DNA from: Lacticaseibacillus absianus
Lineage (GTDB): Bacteria > Bacillota > Bacilli > Lactobacillales > Lactobacillaceae
Direction: 5' to 3'
Assembly: GCF_013407595.1 (NCBI RefSeq)
Contig: NZ_JABEKX010000002.1
Location: 434,001-498,000 of the forward strand
Length of the DNA: 64,000 nt
Shown: piece by piece, positions 1 through 8,742 of the stretch
Layout: every line of letters begins with the position of its first letter
How positions within the stretch are numbered: the stretch's first letter is position 1
The notes under the pieces: generated by a model
Seen by the model: the letters and a program-made list of their open reading frames with translations, nothing else
What the model was told of the DNA's origin: nothing
Databases searched by the model: none
Program-made: the position numbers and the translations under genes

Positions 1-218
1 AGATCGCGATGGTGCGGATGCAGGCGATGCTGGATGAACACCACTTGAAGTCGCGGATGCTCTTGCAGGTCCACGATGAACTGATCTTCGAAGGTCCGGC
101 CGACGAGATGGCGCAGCTGGCGACACTCGTGCCGAAGGTGATGGACGCTGCGGTGAGCCTCGACGTGCCGCTGAAGGTTGAGAGCCACTACGGCAAGACC
201 TGGTTCGACGCGAAGTAA
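1..218 (+). CDS. polA: DNA polymerase I, C-terminal end (partial)
   Basis: This is the last 72 codons of a gene whose start lies before the window; the first full codon is at position 3. The translation contains the family A polymerase motif C (LLQVHDELIFE), whose His-Asp pair is part of the palm active site, followed by the usual short C-terminal tail ending in a WFDAK-like sequence. PolA fills gaps during repair and replaces Okazaki primers. It sits directly upstream of mutM and coaE, as is typical for lactobacilli. A small hairpin with a T-run follows the stop. Only the end is visible, so the exonuclease domains cannot be assessed. Confidence 0.93.
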   Translation, partial: IAMVRMQAMLDEHHLKSRMLLQVHDELIFEGPADEMAQLATLVPKVMDAAVSLDVPLKVESHYGKTWFDAK

Positions 219-230
219 CGGTGACGCAGA

Positions 231-253
231 CCGAGCGCTTGCGCTCGGTTTTT
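231..253 (+). terminator. Rho-independent terminator after polA
   Basis: A 7-bp stem (CCGAGCG/CGCTCGG) with a CTTG loop is followed by TTTTT. It lies between polA and mutM and may only partly terminate, because mutM follows 18 bases later with no obvious promoter of its own. Confidence 0.7.
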
Positions 254-270
254 GCGTGAAAGGAGCCACT

Positions 271-1119
271 ATGCCAGAATTACCAGAAGTTGAAAACGTT
301 CGACGCGGGCTGAGCGGGCTGGTCGCTGGCCGAACGATCCAGGCCGTCGACACCGACTGGGAGAAGATCTTGGTCGGTGGGCAGGCGACGTTTGCCAAAA
401 CCCTGGCGCACGCGACGATCACGGCGATCGACCGGCGCGGCAAGTACCTGCTGTTTCGCTTCGATAACGCAATCACGATGGTGTCGCACCTGCGGATGGA
501 GGGCAAATATCAGCTCGTCCCTGACGCAGCAGTGCCGCGGCACCGCTTCGTCCATGTCGCGTTCACGTTCACCGACGGGAGCCAGTTGCGCTATCATGAC
601 ATGCGGAAGTTCGGCCGCATGGCCTTGGTCCCAACTGGGACGGAGATGAAGACGGTCGCCGGACTTGCGTCGATCGGGCCGGAACCCACCGAGGCGGACT
701 TTGACCCCGATGCTTTTTACCGCGAATTGCAGCGGCACAAGCAGGCGATCAAGTCGGTGATCCTCGATCAGCACGTCGTGGCGGGCGTCGGTAACATCTA
801 CGCAGACGAAACGCTCTGGCTCAGCCACCTCAACCCAGAGCAGCCCGCGTGCACCCTGACGCGCCAAGAGGCCAAGACCCTGCGAGACAACATCATTGCG
901 GAGTTGGCCACGGCGACCACTGCGGGCGGCACCAGTGTGCACTCCTTCGTCGATGCAACGGGGCAGCGCGGCGCTTTTCAGACGCAGCTACACGTGTACG
1001 ACCGCGAAGGGACGCCGTGTGATCGGTGCCAGACGACGATCGTCAAGATCAAGGTCGGCCAGCGCGGGACGCACTACTGCCCGCACTGCCAGCCATTAAG
1101 AAAGCGGCGGATCAAATGA
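271..1119 (+). CDS. mutM: formamidopyrimidine-DNA glycosylase (Fpg/MutM)
   Basis: A 282-residue bifunctional DNA glycosylase/AP lyase that removes 8-oxoguanine and related oxidised bases. The start ATG at 271 follows AAAGGAG and gives the N-terminus MPELPEVE, where the exposed Pro after Met removal is the catalytic nucleophile and the following Glu is also conserved. The C-terminal zinc finger is intact, with Cys at about 250, 253, 270 and 273. Length is normal for the family. The stop overlaps the coaE start by four bases (ATGA), so the two are translationally coupled. An upstream in-frame ATG at 178 lies inside polA and is not a credible start. Confidence 0.97.
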   Translation: MPELPEVENVRRGLSGLVAGRTIQAVDTDWEKILVGGQATFAKTLAHATITAIDRRGKYLLFRFDNAITMVSHLRMEGKYQLVPDAAVPRHRFVHVAFTFTDGSQLRYHDMRKFGRMALVPTGTEMKTVAGLASIGPEPTEADFDPDAFYRELQRHKQAIKSVILDQHVVAGVGNIYADETLWLSHLNPEQPACTLTRQEAKTLRDNIIAELATATTAGGTSVHSFVDATGQRGAFQTQLHVYDREGTPCDRCQTTIVKIKVGQRGTHYCPHCQPLRKRRIK

Positions 1120-1721
1120 CTTATCTGTTAGGTTTGACTGGTGGGATCGCGACCGGCAAAAGTACGGTCGCGGCCGTGTTCCGTAACCTGGGCTGCCCGG
1201 TGGTCGACGCGGACGTGATCGCGCGGGCGATCGTTGAACCGGGTCAGCCGGCCTTGGCGGCGATCGCTGCGGCGTTTGGCCCTGCGATGCTGCGCCCGGA
1301 CGGCACTCTGGACCGCAAGCGCCTCGGCGACCTGGTGTTCAATGACCCGGCGAAGCTTGCCGAGCTCAACGCGATCGACTATCCGTACTTGCGGGCGGCG
1401 ATCAACGATGCCTTGGCGGCGGCCAAGGCGACTGGGGCGGCGGTCGTGGTCGGCGAGATCCCGCTGCTGTACGAAACGCACTACGAGGCCAGCTTCGACG
1501 GGGTCGCGGTGGTCACCCTGCCGCCGCACCTTCAGCTAGCGCGGCTGATGGCGCGTGATGGCTTGACGGTGTCTGCGGCCCAAGCGCGGATCGCGGCGCA
1601 GATGCCACTGGCTGATAAGATCGCGCGGGCCGACTTCCTGATCGACAACTCACAGGGTCGCGCCGTGCGCGAGGCGCAGGTCCAGTCGCTGCTGGCGCAC
1701 TTGCGTACCCTGCAGTCCTGA
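1116..1721 (+). CDS. coaE: dephospho-CoA kinase
   Basis: A 201-residue cytosolic kinase that phosphorylates the ribose 3'-OH of dephospho-CoA, the last step of CoA synthesis. The N-terminus LLGLTGGIATGKST holds the P-loop at residues 9-16. The motif DADVIAR soon after is the family's substrate region, and the lid Arg segment (ARLMARDGLT) is present. The ATG start sits inside the mutM stop (ATGA), so translation is coupled. The polA-mutM-coaE-nrdR order is standard for lactobacilli. A start further upstream would overlap mutM heavily and is rejected. Confidence 0.96.
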   Translation: MTYLLGLTGGIATGKSTVAAVFRNLGCPVVDADVIARAIVEPGQPALAAIAAAFGPAMLRPDGTLDRKRLGDLVFNDPAKLAELNAIDYPYLRAAINDALAAAKATGAAVVVGEIPLLYETHYEASFDGVAVVTLPPHLQLARLMARDGLTVSAAQARIAAQMPLADKIARADFLIDNSQGRAVREAQVQSLLAHLRTLQS

Positions 1722-1773
1722 GGGCCGCAATCGGTTGCAAGGGCGGTCGCTGGCTGTTACAATCACTGCTGGC

Positions 1774-1789
1774 ACACTAAATCTGGTGT
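1774..1789. promoter_or_regulatory. candidate NrdR box
   Basis: ACACTAAATCTGGTGT is a 16-bp imperfect palindrome (ACAC...GTGT arms, extended by an outer C/G pair) that fits the known NrdR-box pattern. It lies immediately before a TATAAT at 1792-1797 and 37 bases before the nrdR start. This suggests NrdR represses its own gene. NrdR boxes usually come in pairs; I see only one convincing copy here. Confidence 0.6.
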
Positions 1790-1791
1790 GT

Positions 1792-1797
1792 TATAAT
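1792..1797 (+). promoter_or_regulatory. nrdR -10 element
   Basis: A consensus TATAAT lies 30 bases before the nrdR start. The matching -35 would fall inside the NrdR-box palindrome and is weak (CTGGCA at 1769-1774). Confidence 0.5.
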
Positions 1798-1826
1798 AAA
1801 GTATCAACTACTAAGAGGGTGGCCTT

Positions 1827-2294
1827 TTGCAATGCCCACATTGTCATCATAACAGTTCTCGCGTTGTCGACTCGCGCCCCACAGACGGTGGCCGAGCGAT
1901 CCGCCGCCGCCGTGAATGCGAAAACTGCGGGTTTCGCTTCACGACTTTCGAGCGCGTCGAGCAGACGCCACTGTTGGTCATCAAGAAGAACGGGACACGC
2001 GAGGAATTCAACCGCGAGAAGATTCTTAAGGGGCTGATCCGTGCGGCAGAGAAGCGGCCGGTCACGATGGAGCAGATGCAGGGGATCGTCGAATCCGTGG
2101 AGAACAAACTGCGCGCGATCGGCGAGAACGAGGTCTCCAGCCAGGCGATCGGCGAGCACGTGATGGCCCTGCTGGCCGATGTCGATGACGTTGCCTACAT
2201 CCGCTTCGCAAGCGTCTACCGTCAGTTCAAGGATATGTCCGTGTTCATGCAGGAGCTGAAGGACATGATGGATAAAGAGAAAAACAAACAATAG
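1827..2294 (+). CDS. nrdR: transcriptional repressor NrdR
   Basis: A 155-residue regulator that represses ribonucleotide reductase genes in response to ATP/dATP. The N-terminal zinc ribbon has Cys at 3, 6, 31 and 34 (CPHC...CENC), and residues from about 49 to 139 form the ATP-cone domain. Length is typical. The start is TTG at 1827, placed by the AGAGGG ribosome site just upstream and by the family N-terminus MxCPxC. A NrdR-box-like palindrome overlaps its own promoter. dnaB and dnaI follow, which is the usual neighbourhood. Confidence 0.95.
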   Translation: MQCPHCHHNSSRVVDSRPTDGGRAIRRRRECENCGFRFTTFERVEQTPLLVIKKNGTREEFNREKILKGLIRAAEKRPVTMEQMQGIVESVENKLRAIGENEVSSQAIGEHVMALLADVDDVAYIRFASVYRQFKDMSVFMQELKDMMDKEKNKQ

Positions 2295-2304
2295 TCGCGC
2301 GTTG

Positions 2305-2350
2305 GGCGCCAAAAAGGGCTTGGCCGAGCGCCAGGTCCTTTTTGGACGCC
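2305..2350 (+). terminator. hairpin between nrdR and dnaB
   Basis: An inverted repeat with arms CCAAAAAGG and CCTTTTTGG, extended by GGCG/CGCC with one bulge. The arm itself carries the T-run, so this probably terminates nrdR transcripts, at least partly. Confidence 0.55.
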
Positions 2351-2372
2351 GCGTGACGGAAAGGAACAGCTG

Positions 2373-3728
2373 ATGAACCGACCCAAGAGCTTCATGGCGC
2401 AAGATGACTACATCGTCACTCAGGCGACCTACTTCAGCGATCACGACCAGGATGTGGCGATCTGCCTCTACCAGCCATTGATCGGCCCGACCGCGCTGGC
2501 GCTGTACCTGAGCCTTTGGCGTGAAGCCAACCGCGCACCGGCCTTAACGGATCGCAAGAAGCAGACCCACTTGCTCGACCTGCTCGGTGTCGGGGTCGAC
2601 GCCCTGTTTGATGCACGCGTCAGACTAGAGGCACTCGGGTTGCTCCAGACCTACACGACCACCGATGCGCTGGGCCGCTATTACGCGTATGAGCTGCACC
2701 GGCCGGTCGAACCGGACGCGTTTTTCAACGATGCGACACTTGGGATGCTGCTGTACGACCGGGTGGGGGCGAGTCGCTACCACGAGCTGGTCGACCAGTA
2801 CACGCTACACAATGTCCACAACTCAACCTGGGCGAACGTCAGCGCCAGCCTGCTAGACGTCTTTGCACTCAGCCACGTGCTGCCAGAGCCTGCTGTCACG
2901 GCGGCGAACCAGACGGTGCAACAAAAGCCTGCGCCGGCGGTCAGCCTCGGAGCCGGCGACGGCTACGACTGGGCGTTGCTCGCCCAGCTACTGGTGCGCA
3001 CGCACCTCAAAGACGGGGAGTTGAACCGGCACCAGGCGGCCCTGTACCAGATCGCGAAGTTCTACGGGCTGGGCCCGACCGCTTTTGCCCGCCTGATCGA
3101 GCAAGGGATCGACTTTGCGACGGGGCAGTTAGATGTCGCACAAGTCCGGCGGTTTGCCGAGCAGACCTACACGACCAAGCCCCCGCACCTGGTGACGACC
3201 CCGGCGGCCGATAAGCCGAAAGACGCCCCGACCGCGGGCAAGCTCTCCGCGCGCGAGCAACAGCTGCTTGCGGACGCGGCGACCACGCCGGTACGCGAGT
3301 TCCTGGAAGCGACCAAGAAGGCGAAGAATCCGAACATGTATGCGGCGACCAACGAGATCGCCGCGGTGCGTAAGCTGGTGCAGCGTCAGGTGCTTCCGGA
3401 TGCGACCGTCAACGTCCTGATCGACTACATCCTGCAGACCAACGACAGTGTGAACCAGGCGTATCTCGATGCGATCGTGAACCGCTGGCTCAAGGCCGGC
3501 GTGACCACCCCGACCAGCGCCTTGGCGGAGATCCACGCGTTCACTGAGCGCAAGCCGCGCACGACGCGCCGCAACTCGCGGCCGAGCCGCCAGGAGAAGA
3601 CACCGGCGTGGATGCAACAAGATTACCAACCGGAGACGAAGCCGGTCAGTGCGGCGGAGCAGCATGACATCCAGGCGGGCCTTGCCGCCCTGAAAGCCCT
3701 TGAAGACAACGGAGGTGACCCCTCATGA
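2373..3728 (+). CDS. dnaB: replication initiation and membrane attachment protein DnaB
   Basis: A 451-residue Firmicutes primosome protein that, with DnaI and DnaD, loads the replicative helicase at oriC and at restart sites. It is recognised by the DnaB/DnaD-like N-terminal winged-helix region, a C-terminal DnaD-like segment around residues 345-410, and above all by its position directly before dnaI. It is not the DnaB helicase of Gram-negatives: no RecA fold or Walker motif is present. ATG at 2373 follows AAGGAA. Its stop overlaps the dnaI start (ATGA), indicating coupled expression of the loader pair. Confidence 0.9.
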   Translation: MNRPKSFMAQDDYIVTQATYFSDHDQDVAICLYQPLIGPTALALYLSLWREANRAPALTDRKKQTHLLDLLGVGVDALFDARVRLEALGLLQTYTTTDALGRYYAYELHRPVEPDAFFNDATLGMLLYDRVGASRYHELVDQYTLHNVHNSTWANVSASLLDVFALSHVLPEPAVTAANQTVQQKPAPAVSLGAGDGYDWALLAQLLVRTHLKDGELNRHQAALYQIAKFYGLGPTAFARLIEQGIDFATGQLDVAQVRRFAEQTYTTKPPHLVTTPAADKPKDAPTAGKLSAREQQLLADAATTPVREFLEATKKAKNPNMYAATNEIAAVRKLVQRQVLPDATVNVLIDYILQTNDSVNQAYLDAIVNRWLKAGVTTPTSALAEIHAFTERKPRTTRRNSRPSRQEKTPAWMQQDYQPETKPVSAAEQHDIQAGLAALKALEDNGGDPS

Positions 3729-4645
3729 AGCCGATGAAAGATGAACTCGCCAAGGTGATGGACCGACGCCGGTTGAGCGATGAGTACCAGGCGATGATGC
3801 AACAGGCGGTCGCGGATCCAGACGTTCAGACGTTCTTGCGCGCTAGCGCTGACCAGCTGGCCCCGGACGCGGTCACGCGCAGCGCGGCGAAGATCTACGA
3901 ATTCGTCACCGCACGCGACCGGCTCCACGCTGGCACCCCCCTGATCGCGCCGGGGTACGCCCCGCAGCTGGTGGTTTCCAACCGCCTGATCGACATCACC
4001 TATGTGCCGACCGCTGAGAAGCTAGCGCAAGACGCGCAGGCAGACCGCGCGGCGCTGGTCACCTCGATCAACATGCCCAAGGCGATCGTCAACGCCCACC
4101 TCGATGGCTACGACGCGACGGACCGAGCGGCTGCTTTGAACGCAGCGATTCAGTTCACCGTTGCGGTGGCTAAGGCCCCGCATGACTTCCACAAAGGGCT
4201 CTACCTGACGGGGCCGTTTGGGGTCGGCAAGACCTACCTGTTAGGTGCGATCGCCAACGACTTGGCGACCCGCAACGTCGCGTCGACACTGGTGCATTTT
4301 CCGACCTTCGCCGTGGAGATGAAAGCGGCGATCGGGGATAAGACCGTGCTCCCGAAGCTCGACCGCATCAAGAAGGCCCCGGTGCTGATGCTCGACGATA
4401 TCGGTGCGGAGAGCCTGAGCCCATGGATCCGTGACGATGTGCTCGGCATCATCCTGCAATACCGCATGCAAGAGGAGCTGCCGACGCTGTTTTCGTCCAA
4501 CAAGACGATGGCCGAGCTGACGGAGTTTCTCGCCGGGGTCGACGTCGGCAATAACGAGGGCCTCAAGGCCCAGCGGATCATGGAACGCGTGCGTTTTCTC
4601 GCTCGTGAGCTCGCGATCGGTGGGCGTGACCGACGCAACGGGTGA
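3725..4645 (+). CDS. dnaI: primosomal helicase loader DnaI
   Basis: A 306-residue AAA+ ATPase that loads the hexameric replicative helicase onto DNA. The Walker A motif GPFGVGKT lies at about residue 161-168 and Walker B VLMLDDIGAE at about 220. The N-terminal 120 residues form the helicase-binding region. The sensor region SSNKTM is present. ATG at 3725 overlaps the dnaB stop by four bases. A T-box leader for thrS starts just after it, so dnaB-dnaI ends here, although no clear terminator was seen. Confidence 0.94.
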   Translation: MKPMKDELAKVMDRRRLSDEYQAMMQQAVADPDVQTFLRASADQLAPDAVTRSAAKIYEFVTARDRLHAGTPLIAPGYAPQLVVSNRLIDITYVPTAEKLAQDAQADRAALVTSINMPKAIVNAHLDGYDATDRAAALNAAIQFTVAVAKAPHDFHKGLYLTGPFGVGKTYLLGAIANDLATRNVASTLVHFPTFAVEMKAAIGDKTVLPKLDRIKKAPVLMLDDIGAESLSPWIRDDVLGIILQYRMQEELPTLFSSNKTMAELTEFLAGVDVGNNEGLKAQRIMERVRFLARELAIGGRDRRNG

Positions 4646-4710
4646 TCGTCGCGGTGTCGCGTTGCGTAGACAAGCGTCGACGGTTCGATAACTTTTTTGC
4701 GGCAAAATGC

Positions 4711-4739
4711 TTGCGCCGTCGAGGTGGCTGTGGTTTAAT
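4711..4739 (+). promoter_or_regulatory. thrS promoter
   Basis: TTGCGC and TTTAAT hexamers are separated by 17 bases, with a TGG extended -10 element. Transcription would begin just before the T-box leader. Confidence 0.6.
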
Positions 4740-4744
4740 CTAGG

Positions 4745-4968
4745 TATCGAAGACGAAAGCAATAAGGACCATGTTTCACCAGAGAGCCTCGACCGTGGCT
4801 GAAAGTCGAGCATGACCTGATCCGCACCACTTTCCGAGAGTGCCCCCTTGGGGGCCGGCTTGCGGCGTTACACGCAGCATGAGAGGAAAGCAGTGCTTTC
4901 AAGTCGGGTGGAACCGCGAGGAATCGTCCCGGATGTCAGAAATGGCATTCGGGGCGATTTTTCGTTAT
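4745..4968 (+). promoter_or_regulatory. T-box leader, threonine specifier
   Basis: A T-box riboswitch reads uncharged tRNA. Stem I features include CCAGAGAGCC and GGCTGAAAG, and the conserved tail ACTTTCCGAGAG follows a likely specifier ACC (Thr) at 4826-4828. The T-box core GGGTGGAACCGCG is at 4905-4917. The terminator (arms ATCGTCCCGGATG and CATTCGGGGCGAT, then T-run) spans 4923-4962 and competes with the antiterminator. The threonine codon fits the downstream thrS gene. Confidence 0.88.
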
Positions 4969-5002
4969 TGCGCTTCGGCAGACTAATAAAGGAGACGACA
5001 AT

Positions 5003-6973
5003 ATGTCTATCAAGATCACTTTCCCAGATCAGAGTGTCAAAGAATTCGAGGTGGGCGTCACCGTCATCAACGTGGCGAAGTCCATCTCGACGTCCTTAGC
5101 CAAAAAGGCGGTCGCCGGCAAAGTCGACGGGGCCTTCGTGGGTCTCGAGACGGCGCTGATCCAAGACGGCGCACTGGAGATCGTCACCAAGGATACCGAA
5201 GACGGGTTGGCCGTCCTGCGTGAGACCGGGGCCTTCATCATGGCCGCCGCGATCAAAGCGCTGCACCCGGAAGTGCGGTTGGGCCAAGGGGCGACCCAAG
5301 ACGATGGGTTCTTCTACGACACCGACCGTGACGACGGCCAGCTGACCGTCGATCAGCTGCCGGCCATCGCCGACAAGATGGCCGCGCTGGTCAAGGCGGC
5401 GCCTGCGATCGAGGCCGTCAGCATGAGCAAGGCGGACGCTTTGGCCTACTTCAAGGCGGAGCCGTACAAGCTGCAGCTGATTGAGGCGTTGGCCGGAGAC
5501 ACCGTGGCCGGCTTCAAGATGGGCGACTTCTTCGACTTCGAAGAGACCGTGTTGCTGCCGAACCTCAAGGACTTGAAGCACTTCGCCCTGCTGTCCGTTG
5601 CCGGCGCATATTGGGAAGGCAAGTCGTCCAACCCGATGCTTCAGCGGATCTACGCGACGGCCTACTACAAGGCCGCAGACCTTGAAGACGACGCCAAGCG
5701 CCGCCAAGAGGCTAAGGAGCGCGACCACCGTAACATCGGGCGTGACCTGGATCTGTTCTTCGTTGATCCCAAGGTCGGCGCCGGCCTGCCGTACTGGATG
5801 CCCAATGGCGCGACGATCCGCCGCGTGATCGAGCGTTACGTGATCGACAAGGAACTGGCGGACGGCTACGAGCACGTCTACACGCCGATCCTGGCCAACC
5901 TGGATCTGTACAAGACCTCCGGCCACTGGGACCACTACCGCGAAGACATGTTCCCACCGATGGACATGGGCGACGGCGAGCTGCTCGAGCTGCGGCCGAT
6001 GAACTGCCCGTCACATATCCAGGTCTACAAGCACCACATCCGCTCTTACCGCGAACTGCCGTTGCGCATCGCGGAGCTGGGCATGATGCACCGCTACGAG
6101 AAGTCTGGGGCGTTGTCTGGCCTGCAGCGCGTGCGCGAAATGACGCTGAACGATGGCCACACGTTCGTCGCGCTGGATCAGATCCAAGAAGAATTCAAGA
6201 AGATCCTGCGGTTGATCATGGATGTCTACGAAGACTTCAACATCAACGACTACACGTTCCGTCTGTCCTACCGCGACCCACAGAACACCGAGAAGTACTT
6301 CGACGATGAAGAGATGTGGACCCGTAGCCAGACGATGCTCAAAGGGGCGATGGACGATCTGGGCCTCGATTACTACGAAGCCGAAGGGGAAGCCGCGTTC
6401 TACGGCCCGAAGCTGGACATCCAGACGAAGACGGCCCTGGGCAACGAAGAGACGATGTCCACGATCCAGCTGGACTTCATGCTGCCTGAGCGCTTCGAGC
6501 TCACCTATGTCGGCAACGACGGGCAGGAGCACCGGCCGGTGATGATCCATCGTGGGGTCGTCGGCACCATGGAGCGCTTCATCGCATATCTGACGGAGAT
6601 CTACAAGGGTGCCTTCCCGACCTGGTTGGCCCCGACGCAGATCGCGATCATCCCGGTCTCCGACAAGCACCTGGATTACGCGACCGAGCTGAAGACCAAG
6701 CTGCTCAAGGCTGGCTTGCGGCCGCAGGTGGATAGCCGCAACGAAAAGATGGGCTATAAGATCCGCGAGGCCCAGACCAACAAGATCCCGTACACTGTCG
6801 TGGTGGGGGATGATGAATTGGCGAGCGCCAGCGTGTCGGTGCGCAAGTACGGCCAGCCGGATAGCGAAGAGATGCCGGCCAACATGTTCGTCGAAGCCGT
6901 TGAGGCGGAGGTCAAGAACTACTCCCGTGACGGCAAGCACAAGCGCGGGGAACTCGGCAAGGCGCTCGACTGA
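5003..6973 (+). CDS. thrS: threonyl-tRNA synthetase
   Basis: A 656-residue class II synthetase. The order is TGS domain (residues 1-62), editing/SAD domain (about 65-225, with the HPEV/GQ segment), catalytic core (about 240-540) and anticodon-binding domain (about 545-640). The catalytic zinc ligands are visible: Cys335 in MNCPSH, His in NDGHTF and His in MIHRG. Class II motif 2 is [18 protein letters not shown]. The start ATG follows AAAGGAG. The full-length N-terminal editing region implies normal serine proofreading. Expression is controlled by the T-box immediately upstream. Confidence 0.98.
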   Translation: MSIKITFPDQSVKEFEVGVTVINVAKSISTSLAKKAVAGKVDGAFVGLETALIQDGALEIVTKDTEDGLAVLRETGAFIMAAAIKALHPEVRLGQGATQDDGFFYDTDRDDGQLTVDQLPAIADKMAALVKAAPAIEAVSMSKADALAYFKAEPYKLQLIEALAGDTVAGFKMGDFFDFEETVLLPNLKDLKHFALLSVAGAYWEGKSSNPMLQRIYATAYYKAADLEDDAKRRQEAKERDHRNIGRDLDLFFVDPKVGAGLPYWMPNGATIRRVIERYVIDKELADGYEHVYTPILANLDLYKTSGHWDHYREDMFPPMDMGDGELLELRPMNCPSHIQVYKHHIRSYRELPLRIAELGMMHRYEKSGALSGLQRVREMTLNDGHTFVALDQIQEEFKKILRLIMDVYEDFNINDYTFRLSYRDPQNTEKYFDDEEMWTRSQTMLKGAMDDLGLDYYEAEGEAAFYGPKLDIQTKTALGNEETMSTIQLDFMLPERFELTYVGNDGQEHRPVMIHRGVVGTMERFIAYLTEIYKGAFPTWLAPTQIAIIPVSDKHLDYATELKTKLLKAGLRPQVDSRNEKMGYKIREAQTNKIPYTVVVGDDELASASVSVRKYGQPDSEEMPANMFVEAVEAEVKNYSRDGKHKRGELGKALD

Positions 6974-7020
6974 CTCGCACCGGGTAAAGGGTCATCGGTG
7001 CGCGGACCTGAAGTTTTCCG

Positions 7021-7049
7021 TTGACTTTTGACGCCCGGCTGGCTATACT
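7021..7049 (+). promoter_or_regulatory. infC operon promoter
   Basis: TTGACT and TATACT are spaced by exactly 17 bases, a near-consensus housekeeping promoter fitting a ribosomal protein operon. Confidence 0.75.
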
Positions 7050-7054
7050 AGTAC

Positions 7055-7190
7055 ACGTTGAGAAAACAAGCAGAAGTTCCCGCTTCTCACCTATGCCTCT
7101 GGCCGCTGGGTTGATAGTTCGGTTATATAACGACGCGGCGGGGCTCATAGTGGGCTCTTCCGCGTTCTTGTTTTTTCGCCAAAATTCTTC
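7055..7190 (+). promoter_or_regulatory. L20-type leader of infC-rpmI-rplT
   Basis: The leader contains ACAAGCAGAAG...CGCTTCTCACC, the characteristic stem of the Firmicutes L20 leader, then a GC-rich hairpin (CGCGG...CCGCG arms) followed by TTCTTGTTTTTT at 7162-7190 that looks like a terminator. By analogy with B. subtilis, excess L20 would bind and promote termination. The family match is from motif recall, not a covariance search. Confidence 0.7.
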
Positions 7191-7204
7191 GGAGGTGAAC
7201 TGCC

Positions 7205-7723
7205 ATAGCAAGAGATATGATGGTCAACGATGGGATCCGTTCCCGTGAAGTTCGACTGATTTCCCAGACTGGTGAACAGCTCGGGGTCAAAAGTACCCAC
7301 GAGGCATTGGAGTTAGCTGCTTCGGTGAACTTGGACTTGGTTCTGGTTTCGCCAACCGCTAAGCCGCCAGTTGCCCGGATCATGGATTACGGGAAGTTCC
7401 GCTTCGAACTGCAAAAAAAGCAGCGTGAAGCGCGCAAGAAGCAAAAAACCATCAGCATCAAGGAGATCCGCCTGAGCCCGACCATCGGCGAGGCAGACTT
7501 CAACACCCGGTTGAAAAATGCGACCAAGTTCCTCGAAAAGGGGGACAAGGTCAAGGTGTCCGTCCGGTTCCGTGGCCGGGCGATCACCCACAAGGACCTC
7601 GGGCAAAAGGTCCTCGAACAGATGGCTGAAGCTGTTAAGGAGCTGGCCACTGTTGAAGCCCGACCAAAGATGGACGGGCGGAGCATGTTCATGATGCTCG
7701 CACCAAAGGCTGACAAGAAATAG
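7205..7723 (+). CDS. infC: translation initiation factor IF-3
   Basis: IF-3 binds the 30S subunit and rejects non-canonical initiation. The reading frame allows ATG at 7217, but that is too far from the GGAGGTG site at 7191-7197. The codon at the correct spacing is ATA at 7205, giving (M)[11 protein letters not shown], which matches family N-termini and a 172-residue length. Non-standard starts on infC are known and are used for autoregulation, because IF-3 itself discriminates against them. N- and C-domains (split near residue 80) are intact. First gene of the infC-rpmI-rplT operon. Confidence 0.9.
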   Translation: MARDMMVNDGIRSREVRLISQTGEQLGVKSTHEALELAASVNLDLVLVSPTAKPPVARIMDYGKFRFELQKKQREARKKQKTISIKEIRLSPTIGEADFNTRLKNATKFLEKGDKVKVSVRFRGRAITHKDLGQKVLEQMAEAVKELATVEARPKMDGRSMFMMLAPKADKK

Positions 7724-7756
7724 TCAGCGACTAAGTCATTAGGAGGAATTATCGTC

Positions 7757-7957
7757 ATGCCAAAATTCAAGACACACCGTGCCTCTGCCAAGCGTTTCAA
7801 GAAGACCGCTAGTGGTGCTTTGAAGCGGGGCCACGCTTACACCAGCCACCGTTTCCACGGTAAGACCAAGAAGCAACGTCGTCAACTGCGCAAGTCAGGC
7901 TTGGTATCCCACTCAGATATGCGCCGGATCCGCCAGATGCTCAGCCAAGTGAAGTAA
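7757..7957 (+). CDS. rpmI: 50S ribosomal protein L35
   Basis: A 66-residue basic protein beginning [17 protein letters not shown], the family signature, with the [12 protein letters not shown] segment in the middle. ATG follows AGGAGGAATT at a good distance. Sits between infC and rplT, the conserved order. Confidence 0.97.
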   Translation: MPKFKTHRASAKRFKKTASGALKRGHAYTSHRFHGKTKKQRRQLRKSGLVSHSDMRRIRQMLSQVK

Positions 7958-8004
7958 GTTTTCATTGGCCCGTTTTCGTTTAATTATTTGAGGAGGAATT
8001 ACTA

Positions 8005-8361
8005 ATGCCACGTGTTAAAGGTGGAACCGTTACTCGCAAACGTCGTAAGAAGGTCCTGAAGCTCGCCAAGGGTTACCGTGGGGCCAAGCACTTGCTGTTC
8101 AAGGCAGCGAATGCGCAGGTCATGGTGTCCTATCGCTACGCTTTCCGCGATCGTCGTGCTAAGAAGCGCAACTTCCGCTCCCTGTGGATCGCCCGCATCA
8201 ACGCCGCCGCTCGTCTGAACGACATTTCTTACAGCAAGTTGATGCACGGCTTGAAGGTCGCAAACATCGACATGAACCGTAAGATGTTGGCCGACATCGC
8301 GATCTCCGACCCAGCCGGCTTCACGGCCCTGGCCGAGACCGCTAAGAAGGCCCTCGCCTAA
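8005..8361 (+). CDS. rplT: 50S ribosomal protein L20
   Basis: A 118-residue protein that is essential early in 50S assembly and, in Firmicutes, represses its own operon through the leader RNA. The N-terminus [26 protein letters not shown] and the central [20 protein letters not shown] block are family hallmarks. ATG follows GAGGAGGAATT. A strong terminator closes the operon. Confidence 0.98.
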   Translation: MPRVKGGTVTRKRRKKVLKLAKGYRGAKHLLFKAANAQVMVSYRYAFRDRRAKKRNFRSLWIARINAAARLNDISYSKLMHGLKVANIDMNRKMLADIAISDPAGFTALAETAKKALA

Positions 8362-8372
8362 GACTTAGTCCT

Positions 8373-8402
8373 AAAAAGCCGCGCTTGTGCGCGGCTTTTT
8401 TT
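8373..8402 (+). terminator. terminator of the infC operon
   Basis: AAAAAGCCGCGC and GCGCGGCTTTTTTT form a 12-bp stem with a TTGT loop and T-tail. Confidence 0.92.
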
Positions 8403-8572
8403 GTGTCCGGATCTGTCGATCAGCAACTCGGTCCTTGTTGGTGCGCGCCGATCCCAGCAGATCGGCGCTGGCACGGCGCGTGATCAGCTGGTTTGTGCTT
8501 GCGCGTTCCGGCTGAAAGACGCCTCGTCAGCGCCAGGACGCCGCTTGTCACAGTCCCTGGTGGGTTCGGAGG

Positions 8573-8734
8573 TCAAGCGCGCCACATCACCGCGAGCAAC
8601 AGGACGCACAGGGCGACGGAGCAGCCGATGAGGATCGAGCGGCCACGGCGCTTCATGGGGATCAAGTGTAAGATGATCCCGGTCTGAATGATGATCAAGA
8701 CGATGGCCGTTGCGGCCGCATTGAATGGACTCAT
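8573..8734 (-). CDS. small two-helix membrane protein, unknown
   Basis: A 53-residue reading frame starting at 8734 (ATG), preceded by a strong AGGAGGG site on the minus strand. It has two hydrophobic stretches (about residues 7-23 and 34-49) separated by a basic loop (PMKRRGRS), predicting two membrane helices with a cytoplasmic positive loop. It starts 8 bases after the stop of the mutarotase homologue and is probably co-transcribed. I do not recognise a family. It could still be a chance frame, but the ribosome site and the hydrophobic pattern argue for a real gene. Confidence 0.55.
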   Translation of the reverse strand: MSPFNAAATAIVLIIIQTGIILHLIPMKRRGRSILIGCSVALCVLLLAVMWRA

Positions 8735-8742
8735 AGGCCCTC

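Noticed and set aside
280-942. 220-residue frame opposite mutM
   Set aside because: Mirror of the mutM frame in high-GC DNA; no ribosome site and no family pattern.
8446-8472. GCGCCGATC...GATCGGCGC hairpin
   Set aside because: Could terminate the minus-strand small gene, but it has no T-run on either strand and lies 100 bases past the stop.
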